DNA from: Euryarchaeota archaeon UBA486
Lineage (GTDB): Archaea > Thermoplasmatota > Poseidoniia > Poseidoniales > Poseidoniaceae
Reading direction: 5' to 3'
Assembly: GCA_002497765.1 (NCBI GenBank)
Contig: DAET01000055.1
Span: 1-7,333 of the forward strand
Length of the DNA: 7,333 bases
The notes below the pieces were generated by a model, which saw nothing but the letters and a program-made list of their open reading frames with translations, did no database searches and was not told where the DNA came from. Below, one piece after another: positions 1 through 5,161 of this stretch. The translations under genes were made by a program, and so were the position numbers. Every line of letters starts with the position of its first letter. The stretch's first letter is position 1.

Positions 1-1
1 G

Positions 2-283
2 TTAATTTTCATGTTTGAATACAACGTACGCCACGGTACCGTCATCGGTATTGTTGGGGCTGGTGGTATTGGCTACCACATCAACAACTACCTCAAATTT
101 CTGCAGTACGACAAGGTCTTTGCACTGTTGATACTGATTTTCGTGGTTGTTATTCTCATTGATTTGATCTCGTTCTTCGCTCGCTCGTTTGTCAACGAAC
201 AGGGGGACGTGCGACGTCCAACTTGGATGAACATGCTTCTACGGAAAGCCGAAGACCAATCTTCGGTTGAGACACCGGAGTAG
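2..283 (+). CDS. phnE: Phosphonate-type ABC transporter permease, C-terminal fragment
   Basis: This is the 3' end of an inner-membrane permease; the reading frame is open to the left edge, so the ATG at 11 is internal and not a start. About 93 residues are visible. They open with the conserved PhnE C-terminal segment F-E-Y-N-V-R followed by G-I-V-G-A-G-G-I-G (codons about 47-73). A strongly hydrophobic membrane helix follows (roughly 119-193, F-A-L-L-I-L-I-F-V-V-V-I-L-I-D-L) and then a short charged cytoplasmic tail. In this family PhnE forms the membrane channel with the ATPase PhnC and receives phosphonate, phosphite or a related phosphorus compound from PhnD. The upstream transporter genes, if present, lie to the left of the window. 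The exact substrate cannot be read from this fragment. The stop TAG (281-283) is one base from the stop of the convergent small gene. Confidence 0.85.
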   Translation, partial: LIFMFEYNVRHGTVIGIVGAGGIGYHINNYLKFLQYDKVFALLILIFVVVILIDLISFFARSFVNEQGDVRRPTWMNMLLRKAEDQSSVETPE

Positions 284-284
284 T

Positions 285-500
285 TCAATCGGCGGCGATG
301 TGAACAGCGCCGTCCTTGTAGAAAATTTGGATCTGGTCGGCGGCTTTCTTGGAGAGGGCGGCAACGGCGTCGTACACCTCATCTTCCGAGACCTTGAACG
401 CCTTGGCAGCGTCCTTGGTGGACCACGGTTGAATGTGGAAATCGCTCTTGATGAGCCACTTCAGCAGTTTGCCTTCAAACTCCGTTAACTCGTCGGCCAT
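285..500 (-). CDS. Small winged-helix-like protein, function unknown
   Basis: A 71-residue soluble protein with no signal peptide, membrane segment or cysteine. I do not recognise a named family. The pattern suits a compact winged helix: a first helix (E-F-E-G-K-L-L-K-W-L), a second (T-K-D-A-A-K-A-F), a likely recognition helix (S-E-D-E-V-Y-D-A-V-A-A-L) and a terminal beta-wing (I-Q-I-F-Y-K-D-G-A-V-H-I). It could therefore bind DNA or act as a protein-protein module. It starts 43 bp downstream of the gpsA stop on the same strand, so co-transcription with gpsA is likely, but a functional link is not shown. No strong Shine-Dalgarno is evident. Its stop (TGA read on the minus strand, 287-285) is separated from the phnE stop by one base, so the two convergent transcripts must overlap. 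Coding status is supported by the balanced composition and tight fit between neighbours. Confidence 0.65.
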   Translation of the reverse strand: MADELTEFEGKLLKWLIKSDFHIQPWSTKDAAKAFKVSEDEVYDAVAALSKKAADQIQIFYKDGAVHIAAD

Positions 501-543
501 GCCTTGAGCACGGGCGCTCGCCTCAAAATGTCACCGATGGCCA

Positions 544-1542
544 TCATCCAAGCGCCACCATACGGCGGCAGCATTCTTCGGCGTCGATGTCGCCGTTAAG
601 CAGGGTGTTCAGGGCTTTGGTGAACGGGATGTTGAGTCCAGCATCCTCCGCTCGTTCGACAAACATTCGCGTCGCACGAACACCTTCAGCGACCATGTGC
701 ATCTCCTCCAGTGCTTGGTCGAGGGTTCGGCCGGTGCCAAGTTTTTCACCCATCGACCGGTTTCGACCGTGAGGCGAGGTCGCCGTGACATACATGTCGC
801 CAAGTCCAGCAGGGCCAAAGGCCACTTCGGCTCTCGCACCCAATTCGGCCAAGAGCAGGCAACCTTCCTTGAAGCCTGACATGAAGATGGCGGCCTTGAG
901 GTTGTCACCGCCCAAGTCACCGACCTGCTTGAGTCCATCAACGAGGCCACAGGCCAGGGCGACGACGTTCTTGTAGGCGCCCCATAATTCAGCGCCGACC
1001 GGATCGCTGGCCGGATGGAGGATGAAGCTGGGTGTGCTAAGGGTTTGGGCGAGACGCTGTGCGATGGCCTGATCTTCGCTCGCTACCAACGCCGTGGTCA
1101 TGACACCACCGGCGGCTTCGGGCGCAATGGTCGGGCCCGTCAAGACGGCCAAGGGGTTGTTCTTCCCTTCCTCTTTGAGGCGGGTGTGGATGGCTTCGGA
1201 AATGAGTCGCTTGCCAGGGGCGAGTCCCTTGGCCAGGTCGAGCAACACGTGGCCCGGTTGGAGATGAGGGAGCACGTCTTCCATGACGTCAAGAATCACC
1301 GATGAAGGCACGGCGAGGACGACAATTTCAGCACCCTCCACGGCTTCAGCAAGATGCATCGTGGCGTCAAGGCCGGGAACAGGGTGATGTGGCAGGTACT
1401 TTTCGTTCGTCTCGTTCATGGTGATGGACTCGTACACTTCCTGCTCGATGGTCCAACCCGTCACCTTGTGCCCTTCCAACAGCCACAGTCGTGCGATGGC
1501 TGTCCCCCAGTTTCCCAATCCCAAAACAGCGATGTGTGCCAT
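544..1542 (-). CDS. gpsA: NAD(P)-dependent sn-glycerol-3-phosphate dehydrogenase
   Basis: Cytosolic enzyme that reduces dihydroxyacetone phosphate to sn-glycerol 3-phosphate, the bacterial-type phospholipid backbone. Numbering from the ATG at 1542 (332 aa, normal family length), visible elements are the dinucleotide-binding G-L-G-N-W-G-T-A (8-15), N-E-K-Y-L-P (46-51), A-V-P-S (77-80), A-K-G-L (104-107), L-T-G-P-T-I-A-P-E (134-142) and the predicted catalytic lysine in Y-K-N-V-V-A-L-A (K191). These are followed by G-P-A-G-L-G-D (243-249), G-R-N-R-S-M-G (259-265) and V-A-E-G-V-R-A-T (284-291). The open frame extends four codons further to a TTG at 1554. I prefer the ATG because the Rossmann strand begins directly after it and a TATA box centred near 1575 predicts transcription starting near 1548, downstream of that TTG. 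It lies after the endonuclease IV-like gene and before the small winged-helix-like gene. Confidence 0.93.
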   Translation of the reverse strand: MAHIAVLGLGNWGTAIARLWLLEGHKVTGWTIEQEVYESITMNETNEKYLPHHPVPGLDATMHLAEAVEGAEIVVLAVPSSVILDVMEDVLPHLQPGHVLLDLAKGLAPGKRLISEAIHTRLKEEGKNNPLAVLTGPTIAPEAAGGVMTTALVASEDQAIAQRLAQTLSTPSFILHPASDPVGAELWGAYKNVVALACGLVDGLKQVGDLGGDNLKAAIFMSGFKEGCLLLAELGARAEVAFGPAGLGDMYVTATSPHGRNRSMGEKLGTGRTLDQALEEMHMVAEGVRATRMFVERAEDAGLNIPFTKALNTLLNGDIDAEECCRRMVALG

Positions 1543-1571
1543 GTCAATCGTCAAAGTCGCCTCTTCGGGTG

Positions 1572-1585
1572 TTTATACCATTTCG
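1572..1585 (-). promoter_or_regulatory. Archaeal BRE/TATA promoter for gpsA
   Basis: Read on the minus strand the sequence is CGAAATGGTATAAAC. A TATAAA box (1577-1572) is preceded by a purine-rich CGAAA (1585-1581) in the position of a TFB-recognition element. With the usual archaeal spacing of about 26-27 bases from the TATA centre, transcription would begin near 1548. That gives a leader of only about six bases before the gpsA ATG at 1542. This suggests a nearly leaderless transcript and agrees with the lack of a Shine-Dalgarno there. Confidence 0.55.
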
Positions 1586-1600
1586 GGCACGACCACCGTG

Positions 1601-1608
1601 GAAAAGAG
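1601..1608 (-). terminator. Possible T-rich transcription stop after the TIM-barrel gene
   Basis: Read on the minus strand this is CTCTTTTC, about 30 bases past the stop codon of the endonuclease IV-like gene and upstream of the gpsA promoter. Archaeal RNA polymerase can terminate at short T-tracts without a hairpin. The tract is short and interrupted, so this is only a candidate. Confidence 0.2.
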
Positions 1609-1637
1609 GGATTTGACGGGTGAGCCAAACGGGCCAC

Positions 1638-2798
1638 TCAGAACAAATCGTCGTCTTCCTCATCGAAATCAAAGACGTCGTCTTCGGCCTTCTCCTCAAC
1701 CTTGGTCTCTTTCTTGGGGGCCTTGGCAGGCTTGGCAGCCGGCTCTTCCTTTGGCGCAGGCGCTGCTTCAGGTTCGGCAGGCGTTGCTGCTGCCGATGCG
1801 GTGGTGCCACGGGCGGCAGCGATTTGTGACTCCTTGGTCCGGAGTTCTTCCTCGCTCTTGCCCGTTTGCAACGAAAGGGCTCGCCGTCGGTCTTCTCGGG
1901 CTTTGCGCTCGAGTTGCTTGTGTCGGGATTTTTCGATGTTCTGCATCATGTACATGGCGTCGTGCTCGAGCAAGGGGGAGTCCGAGATCAGGGTGATGTC
2001 AAGCCATCCGCCGTCTTCTACGATGAATTCAGCCAGCGGCTCAAAATTCAGGTCAGACTTCTTGATTTGGGTGTAGTGCATGGCGTTCCCGGTTCGGTGT
2101 TCAACCCCCGAGAAGTGGCAGTAGAATTCCTTCGTACCGATGCTTTCCCTCACCATGTCGAACAGTTCGCCGTAATCTTCCGACGTTCGCATCTGGCCGT
2201 GGCCGCGAGCGTGGATGTGGGCGATGTTGAGCACGGGGATGGTGCCTTCAACGTGGTTGACCACCTCAAGCACTTCCTCGAGACTGCCCCAGAGTTCCTG
2301 TCGGCCAGAGGTTTCAACGCCAATCTTGGAGGGCGTTCCGTTTTTGATCCAAGGGAACACGGGGAATTCATCCTCATCGTCGTGCCAGATTTCGTGCACG
2401 CGGTCGACGATCCCCGAGAAGACGTTGGCAACCTGTTGGTTGGCAGCCTGGCCACGACCAAAATCACCGTAGTGGCCGGTGTGCAGGGTAATGTGGCGAG
2501 CGTTGATGGTACGTGCTGCCTGGAGGGTCGCTTCGATTTTTGCAAGGGAACGTCCACGTTCGACCTTCCCTCCAAGGAGTTCGGAATAGTACGGGCCGTG
2601 GATGTTCATCTCAAAGTCGGTCTTGTTGGCGAGCACACCGGCTTGCCAGTACTGCTCGAAGTGTTGGGGAGCGACCATTCGAACGGTTTGAACTTCCATG
2701 GTTTCAAGACCGAGGGAAATGATGTCGTCCATCCCTTCGACGATGGTGCGGCCTTTGCAAGAGAGTGGGACGCCTGCTGGACCAAGTTTGACTGCCAT
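1638..2798 (-). CDS. Endonuclease IV-like TIM-barrel protein with long acidic tail
   Basis: A 386-residue protein whose first ~285 residues match the endonuclease IV / xylose-isomerase-like TIM barrel family; the best-known members cleave DNA at abasic sites. Landmarks are H-G-P-Y-Y (67-71), I-T-L-H-T-G-H-Y (103-110), G-V-E-T-S-G (160-165), V-L-N-I-A-H-I-H-A-R-G (189-199), Y-C-H-F-S-G-V-E-H (226-234), H241 and I-S-D-S-P-L-L-E (271-278). By motif comparison with E. coli Nfo, metal ligands H67, H106, E162, H194, H228 and H241 are kept. N191, A239 and D273 stand where Asp, Asp and Glu are expected, so activity may differ. Residues ~290-330 are a charged helical stretch. About 331-370 is Ala/Pro/Lys/Glu-rich and probably disordered, and the last 15 residues are strongly acidic, ending D-D-D-L-F. 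The start ATG has a strong ribosome binding site. DNA repair is likely but not proven. Confidence 0.8.
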   Translation of the reverse strand: MAVKLGPAGVPLSCKGRTIVEGMDDIISLGLETMEVQTVRMVAPQHFEQYWQAGVLANKTDFEMNIHGPYYSELLGGKVERGRSLAKIEATLQAARTINARHITLHTGHYGDFGRGQAANQQVANVFSGIVDRVHEIWHDDEDEFPVFPWIKNGTPSKIGVETSGRQELWGSLEEVLEVVNHVEGTIPVLNIAHIHARGHGQMRTSEDYGELFDMVRESIGTKEFYCHFSGVEHRTGNAMHYTQIKKSDLNFEPLAEFIVEDGGWLDITLISDSPLLEHDAMYMMQNIEKSRHKQLERKAREDRRRALSLQTGKSEEELRTKESQIAAARGTTASAAATPAEPEAAPAPKEEPAAKPAKAPKKETKVEEKAEDDVFDFDEEDDDLF

Positions 2799-2941
2799 CT
2801 GTTCCCCTCCCCCGAAATAGACCCAAGGGCCATCACATGATAATCCCTTTCTGTTGGCTGTCCGCTGAATCAGCCATGCCGGGTCGTTTTCGAGACTGAA
2901 AGCATACGACTCTTCATGAAGGTGAGTCCGAAGCGCAACCC
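2799..2941. promoter_or_regulatory. Divergent intergenic region between TIM-barrel gene and rib operon
   Basis: This 143-bp gap separates two divergently transcribed units and must hold both promoters. On the minus strand a GATTATC (2845-2839) is a possible TATA element. It would start transcription near 2814, leaving a short leader that just includes the Shine-Dalgarno. On the plus strand the most TATA-like stretch is GCATACG (2902-2908) after a purine-rich GACTGAAA. It would start transcription near 2931, about ten bases before the ribB ATG. Both elements are weak matches. I see no FMN-riboswitch-like conserved blocks; the space before ribB is too small for that aptamer plus a promoter in a short-leader arrangement. 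Confidence 0.4.
2804..2813 (-). promoter_or_regulatory. Strong Shine-Dalgarno for the TIM-barrel gene
   Basis: The minus strand reads GGGGGAGGGG, five bases before the ATG at 2798. It contains the GGAGG core complementary to the 16S rRNA 3' end and fixes the start codon of the endonuclease IV-like gene. Confidence 0.7.
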
Positions 2942-3649
2942 ATGGAGCCCCACGTCCAGCGCGCCATCGCAGCGTTTCAATCGGGCCAACCCGTCTGCTT
3001 GTTCGATTCAGAAAAGCGTGAGGGGGAAACCGACCTGCTCTTTCCCGGTGCCTCCGCTGTTCCAGCCACGATGCGTCAACTTCGCCAGGACTGCGGCGGG
3101 CTTCTGTTCTTGGCCATCGGCGATGAGGTTGGCGAATGTTTCGGCTTACCGTTCCTCCAAGACCTGCACACCACCGAGGACGCCGTTGAGCGAAACCCGG
3201 TGCTTTCCCACTTGATCACCAATGACCTTCGCTACGATGCACGCTCAGCCTTCACCCTCTCACTGAACCACCGAGACACCTACACCGGCATCACCGACCA
3301 CGACCGAGCGTTGACCACCCGGAGATTTGCTGAGTTAGCAACCGCTTGTTTGGAGGCTGGCGAGTCGGGTGAGCTGGCCATGAAGCGCCTCGGAGAGGAG
3401 TTCCGAACCCCCGGCCACATCCCTGTATGCCGTGAGGCGAAAGGCGGTCTCGGCGTTCGCCAAGGCCACACCGAACTCGCCGTTGGCCTCGCACGCCTCG
3501 CTGGAACGGCGCCGGTGGTCATCGGAGCGGAGATGCTTCAACCCGACGGCGACCTTGCCCTATCCGTGGCCGATGCTCGGGCATGGGCAGCGGCGAACAA
3601 CATTCCGTTCCTCGAAGGCGCGGATGTGATCGCCGCTCTGGGCCTTTGA
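2942..3649 (+). CDS. ribB: 3,4-dihydroxy-2-butanone-4-phosphate synthase
   Basis: Converts ribulose 5-phosphate to L-3,4-dihydroxy-2-butanone 4-phosphate plus formate, supplying the four-carbon unit for lumazine. The protein is a 235-residue single-domain enzyme of the archaeal type, with no fused GTP cyclohydrolase II. Visible motifs are the acidic metal/substrate loop R-E-G-E-T-D (26-31), D-C-G-G-L (50-54), Y-T-G-I-T-D-H-D-R-A (114-123), E-F-R-T-P-G-H-I (153-160) and R-Q-G-H-T-E (173-178) with the metal-ligand His176. Glu197 lies in A-E-M near the C-terminus. The overall pattern follows the Methanocaldococcus jannaschii enzyme as I recall it, including the REGETD form instead of the bacterial RENEGD. 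An ATG at 2916 lies in another frame and does not extend the gene. No Shine-Dalgarno precedes the chosen ATG, consistent with a short-leader transcript. It is the first gene of the rib operon. Confidence 0.93.
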   Translation: MEPHVQRAIAAFQSGQPVCLFDSEKREGETDLLFPGASAVPATMRQLRQDCGGLLFLAIGDEVGECFGLPFLQDLHTTEDAVERNPVLSHLITNDLRYDARSAFTLSLNHRDTYTGITDHDRALTTRRFAELATACLEAGESGELAMKRLGEEFRTPGHIPVCREAKGGLGVRQGHTELAVGLARLAGTAPVVIGAEMLQPDGDLALSVADARAWAAANNIPFLEGADVIAALGL

Positions 3650-3701
3650 ACGGGACCGTCATCCTCATGAAGCAACAGCCCAACCCAAACTCGGTGGTCC
3701 A

Positions 3702-4142
3702 ATGAAGCGCATCCTTGCCGTTGGTGTCTTTGACCTGCTCCATGCAGGCCATCTCCACTACCTCGAACAGGCCAAATCGTTGGGCGACCATCTCACCGTG
3801 GTCGTGGCACATGATGACACGGTGCGCAAGCGAAAACACGAACCGGTCACCAACCAGGATTTGCGCAGGCGTATGGTGGCTGGCCTCAAACCCGTGGACG
3901 AGGTCGTGGTCGGCAACCCCCCGGAGGTGCCCATTTTCGATATCCTCCCGCACATTCAACCAAACGTGATCGCACTTGGGTACGATCAGGAGCACGCAGA
4001 GGACAACATTCGCAAAGCACTGCACGAGCGAGGCCACGACGACATCGAGGTGGTTCGTGTTGAGGGCCTGAGCGACGACCTGGACGGGACTCGAAAAATC
4101 ATCGCACGCATCCTCGAACGTGCTGAGAAAAAGGGGGCATGA
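3702..4142 (+). CDS. ribL: FAD synthetase, archaeal RibL-type nucleotidyltransferase
   Basis: A 146-residue cytidylyltransferase-like protein, the size of archaeal RibL, predicted to transfer AMP from ATP to FMN to make FAD. The fold shows in A-V-G-V-F-D-L-L-H-A-G-H (6-17), with the nucleotide-binding H-x-G-H at 14-17. It also shows in A-K-S-L-G-D-H-L-T-V-V-V-A (24-36), L-R-R-R-M-V-A-G-L-K-P-V-D (54-66), A-L-G-Y-D-Q (91-96) and a C-terminal T-R-K-I-I (130-134) where related transferases place their last phosphate-binding residues. It contains no cysteine, whereas the characterised M. jannaschii enzyme has functional C-terminal cysteines. A related glycerol-3-phosphate or similar cytidylyltransferase is the alternative, but the rib context favours FAD synthesis. 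A 52-bp gap follows ribB. The stop TGA overlaps the ATG at 4139. Confidence 0.85.
   Translation: MKRILAVGVFDLLHAGHLHYLEQAKSLGDHLTVVVAHDDTVRKRKHEPVTNQDLRRRMVAGLKPVDEVVVGNPPEVPIFDILPHIQPNVIALGYDQEHAEDNIRKALHERGHDDIEVVRVEGLSDDLDGTRKIIARILERAEKKGA
4133..4137 (+). promoter_or_regulatory. Ribosome binding site deciding the ribE start
   Basis: A GGGGG run lies inside the last codons of ribL. It is only one base from the ATG at 4139 but seven bases from the in-frame ATG at 4145. The spacing therefore favours initiation at 4145, the same place where family conservation (M-F-T-G-I-V-Q) begins. Confidence 0.5.
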
Positions 4143-4144
4143 AC

Positions 4145-4762
4145 ATGTTCACAGGTATCGTCCAAGGATTGGCTAACGTCCATTCTATAGAAAAGGGCGA
4201 AGCAGTGTGGACCTTTGCCATTGACCTGCCCAACACCGCTGGATTGGAGCGCGGTGCGAGCGTGGCCGTCAACGGCGTTTGCTTAACGGCGACCGAAATG
4301 GATGGCGACCGTGTCTGGTTTGACGTGATCAACGAGACCCTCGAACGCACCAACCTTTCCAGCGTGCAAGAAGGTGACGATGTCAACGTCGAACGCTCGC
4401 TCAAAATGGGCGACGAGATCGGCGGCCATTTGCTGTCCGGCCACATCATGGGCTTGGGTCAGTTGACCCGACGGACGGAGGTCGGCGAGGGGTTCGACTT
4501 CACGGTGGAAGCCCCTGCTACGATGATGAAGTACATTCACGAAAAGGGCTACATCGGCCTCAACGGGGCTTCGTTGACCATCGGTGCCGTTGAGGGCAAC
4601 CGATTTCACATCCATCTCATTCCAGAAACGCTTCGCTTGACCACCTTCGGGACCCTTCAGGAAGGTGAACAGGTCAACATCGAAATCGACGCCATGACCC
4701 AAACCATCGTGGCGACGGTGGAACGAATAATGAAACAGGAGAACCCGGAGGGCCACGCATGA
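4145..4762 (+). CDS. ribE: Riboflavin synthase alpha subunit, bacterial type
   Basis: Catalyses dismutation of two 6,7-dimethyl-8-ribityllumazine molecules to riboflavin plus the pyrimidine recycled by RibH. The 205-residue protein is the classic tandem lumazine-binding form. Repeat 1 starts M-F-T-G-I-V-Q-G (1-8) and carries V-A-V-N-G-V-C-L-T (40-48) and F-D-V-I-N-E-T-L (59-66). Repeat 2 carries G-G-H-L-L-S-G-H-I-M (93-102), M-K-Y-I-H-E-K-G-Y-I-G (128-138), G-A-S-L-T-I (141-146) and H-L-I-P-E-T-L (157-163). A duplicated N-E-T-L / P-E-T-L shows the internal repeat. An in-frame ATG two codons earlier (4139) overlaps the ribL stop, but the family's invariant MFTGIVQ and the ribosome-binding-site spacing favour 4145. 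Methanogen-type archaea usually carry an unrelated riboflavin synthase, so this form suggests ancestral transfer from bacteria. The stop overlaps the ribH start in ATGA. Confidence 0.95.
   Translation: MFTGIVQGLANVHSIEKGEAVWTFAIDLPNTAGLERGASVAVNGVCLTATEMDGDRVWFDVINETLERTNLSSVQEGDDVNVERSLKMGDEIGGHLLSGHIMGLGQLTRRTEVGEGFDFTVEAPATMMKYIHEKGYIGLNGASLTIGAVEGNRFHIHLIPETLRLTTFGTLQEGEQVNIEIDAMTQTIVATVERIMKQENPEGHA
4747..4752 (+). promoter_or_regulatory. Shine-Dalgarno for ribH
   Basis: GGAGGG lies six bases before the ribH ATG (4759), inside the last codons of ribE. It is a canonical site and supports translation of ribH from the overlapping ATGA junction. Confidence 0.65.
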
Positions 4763-5148
4763 GCAAGCGAGTTGGATTGGTGTGCGGTTCGTTCCACCGG
4801 GACGAGGTTGAGCGGATGCTGGCCTTTGCCACGGATGAAGCGGAACAGCACGGGCTCACGATTGGCGATGTCGTCTGGGTGCCGGGTTCAATGGAAGTCC
4901 CACTGGCACTCGACCGCCTCCTCATCTCTCACGATGCAGCGGCCTGCCTCGGTATCATCGAGAAGGGCGAAACGCAACACGGACTCGCCATGGGTCAAGC
5001 CGTCATCAAAACCATCCTTGATCTCCAACTCAAGCACGACAAGCCCATTGGCCTCGGCATCATTGGACCAGGTGCCAAACCCAAGCACATCGAACCGCGT
5101 TTGGAGCCGCACGCCCGTGCTGCGATCACTGCTGTGCTTGACAGGTGA
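4759..5148 (+). CDS. ribH: 6,7-dimethyl-8-ribityllumazine synthase
   Basis: Condenses the RibB product with 5-amino-6-ribitylaminouracil to make lumazine, the RibE substrate; family members assemble as pentamers or icosahedral 60-mers. At 129 residues it is short, like archaeal homologues. Motifs are C-G-S-F-H-R-D (9-15) at the substrate-stacking position, V-P-G-S-M-E-V-P-L-A (41-50) and E-K-G-E-T-Q-H (68-74) with His74 as the expected proton-transfer residue. K-P-I-G-L-G-I-I-G-P-G (95-105) follows, then a C-terminal helix with A-R (119-120). The G-E-T-x-H and I-x-G-P-G forms resemble methanogen RibH more than bacterial RibH (G-G-T-x-H and T-T-E). I considered archaeal-type riboflavin synthase, a relative of RibH, but the E-x-P and G-E-T-x-H motifs and the presence of ribE next door favour lumazine synthase. 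Last gene of the rib operon. Confidence 0.9.
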   Translation: MSKRVGLVCGSFHRDEVERMLAFATDEAEQHGLTIGDVVWVPGSMEVPLALDRLLISHDAAACLGIIEKGETQHGLAMGQAVIKTILDLQLKHDKPIGLGIIGPGAKPKHIEPRLEPHARAAITAVLDR

Positions 5149-5150
5149 TG

Positions 5151-5157
5151 TTCTTCT
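5151..5157 (+). terminator. Possible pyrimidine-rich stop signal after ribH
   Basis: TTCTTCT begins two bases after the ribH stop, in the 13-bp gap before the convergent sugar-dehydrogenase gene. It resembles the short T-rich stretches at which archaeal polymerases terminate, but it is interrupted by C and no hairpin is seen. Confidence 0.2.
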
Positions 5158-5161
5158 GCCA

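Noticed and set aside
1591..1606. Short inverted repeat CACG/CGTG (minus strand) upstream of the gpsA TATA box as an operator.
   Set aside because: The stem is four bases and no second copy was found near other promoters, so it is not distinguishable from chance.
1866..2840. A 324-codon open frame on the plus strand opposite the endonuclease IV-like gene.
   Set aside because: It mirrors a well-supported minus-strand gene with clear family motifs; its own translation shows no recognisable domain. Such long antisense frames are common in GC-rich DNA.
2799..2941. A possible FMN riboswitch before ribB.
   Set aside because: I could not find the conserved aptamer blocks, and the space shared with a divergent promoter is too small; archaeal rib genes also generally lack this element.
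3519..4037. A 172-codon minus-strand open frame covering the ribB/ribL junction.
   Set aside because: It overlaps two genes with strong motif support and has no recognisable protein features.
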